The notes beneath the pieces are model-generated. The model was not told the DNA's origin and did not search any database. It worked only from the letters and a program-made list of their open reading frames with translations. DNA of 64,000 nucleotides from Kushneria phyllosphaerae (GTDB lineage Bacteria; Pseudomonadota; Gammaproteobacteria; Pseudomonadales; Halomonadaceae). Shown here one piece after another: positions 62,584-64,000 of the stretch (positions within the stretch are counted from its first letter, which is position 1; each line of letters opens with the position of its first letter). Location: positions 124,001 through 188,000 of the forward strand of contig NZ_ONZI01000001.1 in assembly GCF_900312995.1 (NCBI RefSeq), given 5' to 3'. The position numbers and the translations under genes were made by a program.

Positions 62584-63732
62584 CTACCACTCGGCAAAGC
62601 TCCCATCGGCATGGCGCCAGATGGGATTGCGCCAGCGATGGCCAATCTCGGCGCGCTCGCGCACATAGTCTTCATTGACCTCAACGCCCAGTCCCGGCCC
62701 CTGCGGGATTTTGACGTAGCCGTCTTCATAAGCAAACACTTCCGGGTTTTTGACGTAATCCAGCAGATCATTGCCCTGGTTGTAGTGGATACCCAGGCTC
62801 TGCTCCTGGATGAAGGCGTTGTAGCAGTTGGCATCAAGCTGCAGATTGGCCGCCAGTGCGATCGGCCCCAGCGGACAGTGCAGCGCAAGCGCCACATCGT
62901 AGGCCTCGGCCATGTTGGCGATCTTGCGTGTTTCGGTGATGCCGCCGGAGTGGGACGGGTCGGGCTGGATGATATCCACATAGCCGCCGGCCAGAATCTG
63001 CTTGAAGTCCCAGCGCGAGAAGAGCCGCTCGCCAAGCGCAATCGGGATGTTGGACAGCGGCGCGATCTCCTTCAACGCCTCGGCGTTCTCGCTGAGCACC
63101 GGCTCTTCGACAAACATCAGTCGATAGGGTTCAAGCTCCTTCATCAGCACCCTGGCCATCGGCTTGTGCACGCGACCATGGAAATCCACACCGATGCCGA
63201 AGTTCGGGCCGACCGCATCACGAATCGCCGCCACGTTGGCAATGACCCCATCGACCTTGTCGAAGGTATCGACGAACTGCATCTCTTCACTGGCGTTCAT
63301 CTTGATGGCGGTAAAGCCACCGTCCATGCGCTCTTTCGCCATGCGCGCGGTATCGCCAGGACGGTCACCCCCGATCCAGGAGTAGACGCGAATGCGGTCT
63401 CGCACGGCCCCGCCCAGAAGCTCGTGAACCGGCACGCCCAGCACCTTGCCCTTGATGTCCCAAAGCGCCTGATCGATACCGGCCAGGGCACTCATGTGAA
63501 TGGCACCACCTCGGTAGAAGCCGCCGCGATACATCACCGTCCAGTGATCCTCGATGTGGCGCGGGTCCTTGCCGATCAGATAGTCGGAAAGCTCATCGAC
63601 GGCGGCCGCCACACTGTGGGCGCGGCCTTCGACCACCGGCTCCCCCCAGCCGACAAATCCCTCGTCGGTCTCGATTTTCAGAAAGCACCAGCGCGGCGGT
63701 ACGATGAAGGTTTCCAGTCGGGTAATTTTCAT
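62584..63732 (-). CDS. dgoD: D-galactonate dehydratase
   Basis: 382-residue enolase-superfamily enzyme that dehydrates D-galactonate to 2-keto-3-deoxygalactonate. Seen: [25 protein letters not shown], the [15 protein letters not shown] segment with Asp and His, metal Glu in [12 protein letters not shown] and in [13 protein letters not shown], and the general-base His in [14 protein letters not shown]. The full length and order match DgoD. It follows the aldolase gene on the same strand with about 75 bases between them, so dgoA and dgoD are cotranscribed. A terminator follows. Confidence 0.96.
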   Translation of the reverse strand: MKITRLETFIVPPRWCFLKIETDEGFVGWGEPVVEGRAHSVAAAVDELSDYLIGKDPRHIEDHWTVMYRGGFYRGGAIHMSALAGIDQALWDIKGKVLGVPVHELLGGAVRDRIRVYSWIGGDRPGDTARMAKERMDGGFTAIKMNASEEMQFVDTFDKVDGVIANVAAIRDAVGPNFGIGVDFHGRVHKPMARVLMKELEPYRLMFVEEPVLSENAEALKEIAPLSNIPIALGERLFSRWDFKQILAGGYVDIIQPDPSHSGGITETRKIANMAEAYDVALALHCPLGPIALAANLQLDANCYNAFIQEQSLGIHYNQGNDLLDYVKNPEVFAYEDGYVKIPQGPGLGVEVNEDYVRERAEIGHRWRNPIWRHADGSFAEW

Positions 63733-63806
63733 GGCAGGTCTCGGCAGTTCCTGGTCGGAAATGGATGGAACAAAAGGCGATCAAACAGGGATCGATTGAC
63801 AGCGAC

Positions 63807-64000
63807 TCAGCGCTTGAGTGCCTGCCAGGCATCCGCGAAGGCGCGGGCGTTACGGCCCACATCTTCAGCACTCATGCCGGGCTTGTAGAGCGCCGAGCCG
63901 AGCCCAAAACCGCCGGCGCCGGCATCGACAAATGCCTGCATGTTGTCGGGCGTAATGCCACCGACCGGCAACAGCGCCACCTCGGGCGGCAGCACGGCGC
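63807..64000 (-). CDS. dgoA: 2-dehydro-3-deoxy-6-phosphogalactonate aldolase, C-terminal fragment
   Basis: The last 64 or so residues; the gene continues past the right edge. LLPVGGITPDNMQAFVDAGAGGFGLGSALYKPG is the phosphate-binding end of KDPG/KDPGal aldolases, and together with dgoD downstream identifies DgoA, which splits the sugar acid phosphate into pyruvate and glyceraldehyde 3-phosphate. The Schiff-base lysine is outside the window. Confidence 0.88.
   Translation of the reverse strand, partial: AVLPPEVALLPVGGITPDNMQAFVDAGAGGFGLGSALYKPGMSAEDVGRNARAFADAWQALKR

Noticed and set aside
62422..63888. A 488-codon plus-strand frame opposite dgoD
   Set aside because: His/Arg-rich shadow translation of a well-identified gene.
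1..64000. CRISPR arrays, insertion sequences, prophage or integrative elements
   Set aside because: No regularly spaced repeats, transposase, integrase or phage structural genes were seen; the gene set is coherent and even in style.

Overview
The window is a stretch of chromosome from a high-GC gammaproteobacterium. A member of the Halomonadaceae (Halomonas/Kushneria type) fits best. The reasons are the biotin operon with both bioC and bioH, a Kup potassium transporter, three Fur-type TonB receptors, an AtoE transporter and a DgoA-DgoD galactonate route. The genus is an inference from gene content only. Coding density is high and codon use looks even throughout. I saw no insertion sequence, integrase, prophage gene, CRISPR array, rRNA or tRNA.

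Region by region: (1) 1-14.1 kb is mixed core and accessory metabolism: the start of wrbA (partial), a two-gene RND efflux pump, a 2-oxoglutarate/iron dioxygenase, pdxA, a GlpD-type dehydrogenase, an SbmA/BacA peptide transporter, a universal stress protein, a D-2-hydroxyacid dehydrogenase, a sugar acetyltransferase, a PEP-mutase-family lyase and murI. (2) 14.4-23.2 kb is almost wholly one gene, a 2,915-residue cyclic beta-1,2-glucan synthase (NdvB/Cgs type). A 29-codon reading frame lies just before it and its stop overlaps the predicted ndvB start. (3) 23.3-26.9 kb holds DUF1993, DUF3100, nitrilase-family and DUF2007 genes. (4) 26.9-39.9 kb has two TonB-dependent siderophore receptors flanking a complete bioB-F-H-C-D-A operon and kup. 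A probable BirA operator precedes bioB and probable Fur boxes precede both receptors. (5) 39.9-49.7 kb has peptidase E, a cupin, a small monooxygenase, an SDR enzyme, a secreted cell-wall hydrolase, a DUF2235 hydrolase, then AtoE followed by two tandem exported carboxylesterases. (6) 49.8-52.8 kb is a small cell-surface module: an unknown 77-residue protein, a Wzx-like flippase and a CapA-like enzyme, closed by a strong terminator. (7) 52.9-64 kb has an M20 amidohydrolase, a PAS-GGDEF-EAL signalling protein, a YccS/FUSC membrane protein, a third siderophore receptor, ugd, and the end of a galactonate operon (dgoA partial, dgoD).

Functional themes are iron uptake (three receptors without siderophore synthesis genes, suggesting use of foreign siderophores), envelope and osmotic adaptation (cyclic glucan, K+ uptake, UDP-glucuronate, flippase/CapA), and scavenging of peptides, esters and sugar acids. 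The least expected signals are not in the proteins. The two receptors at 27-29 kb and 37.6-39.7 kb share a hairpin at the same distance from their start codons, with base changes on both arms that keep the pairing. The giant ndvB appears to be translationally coupled to an upstream short reading frame.
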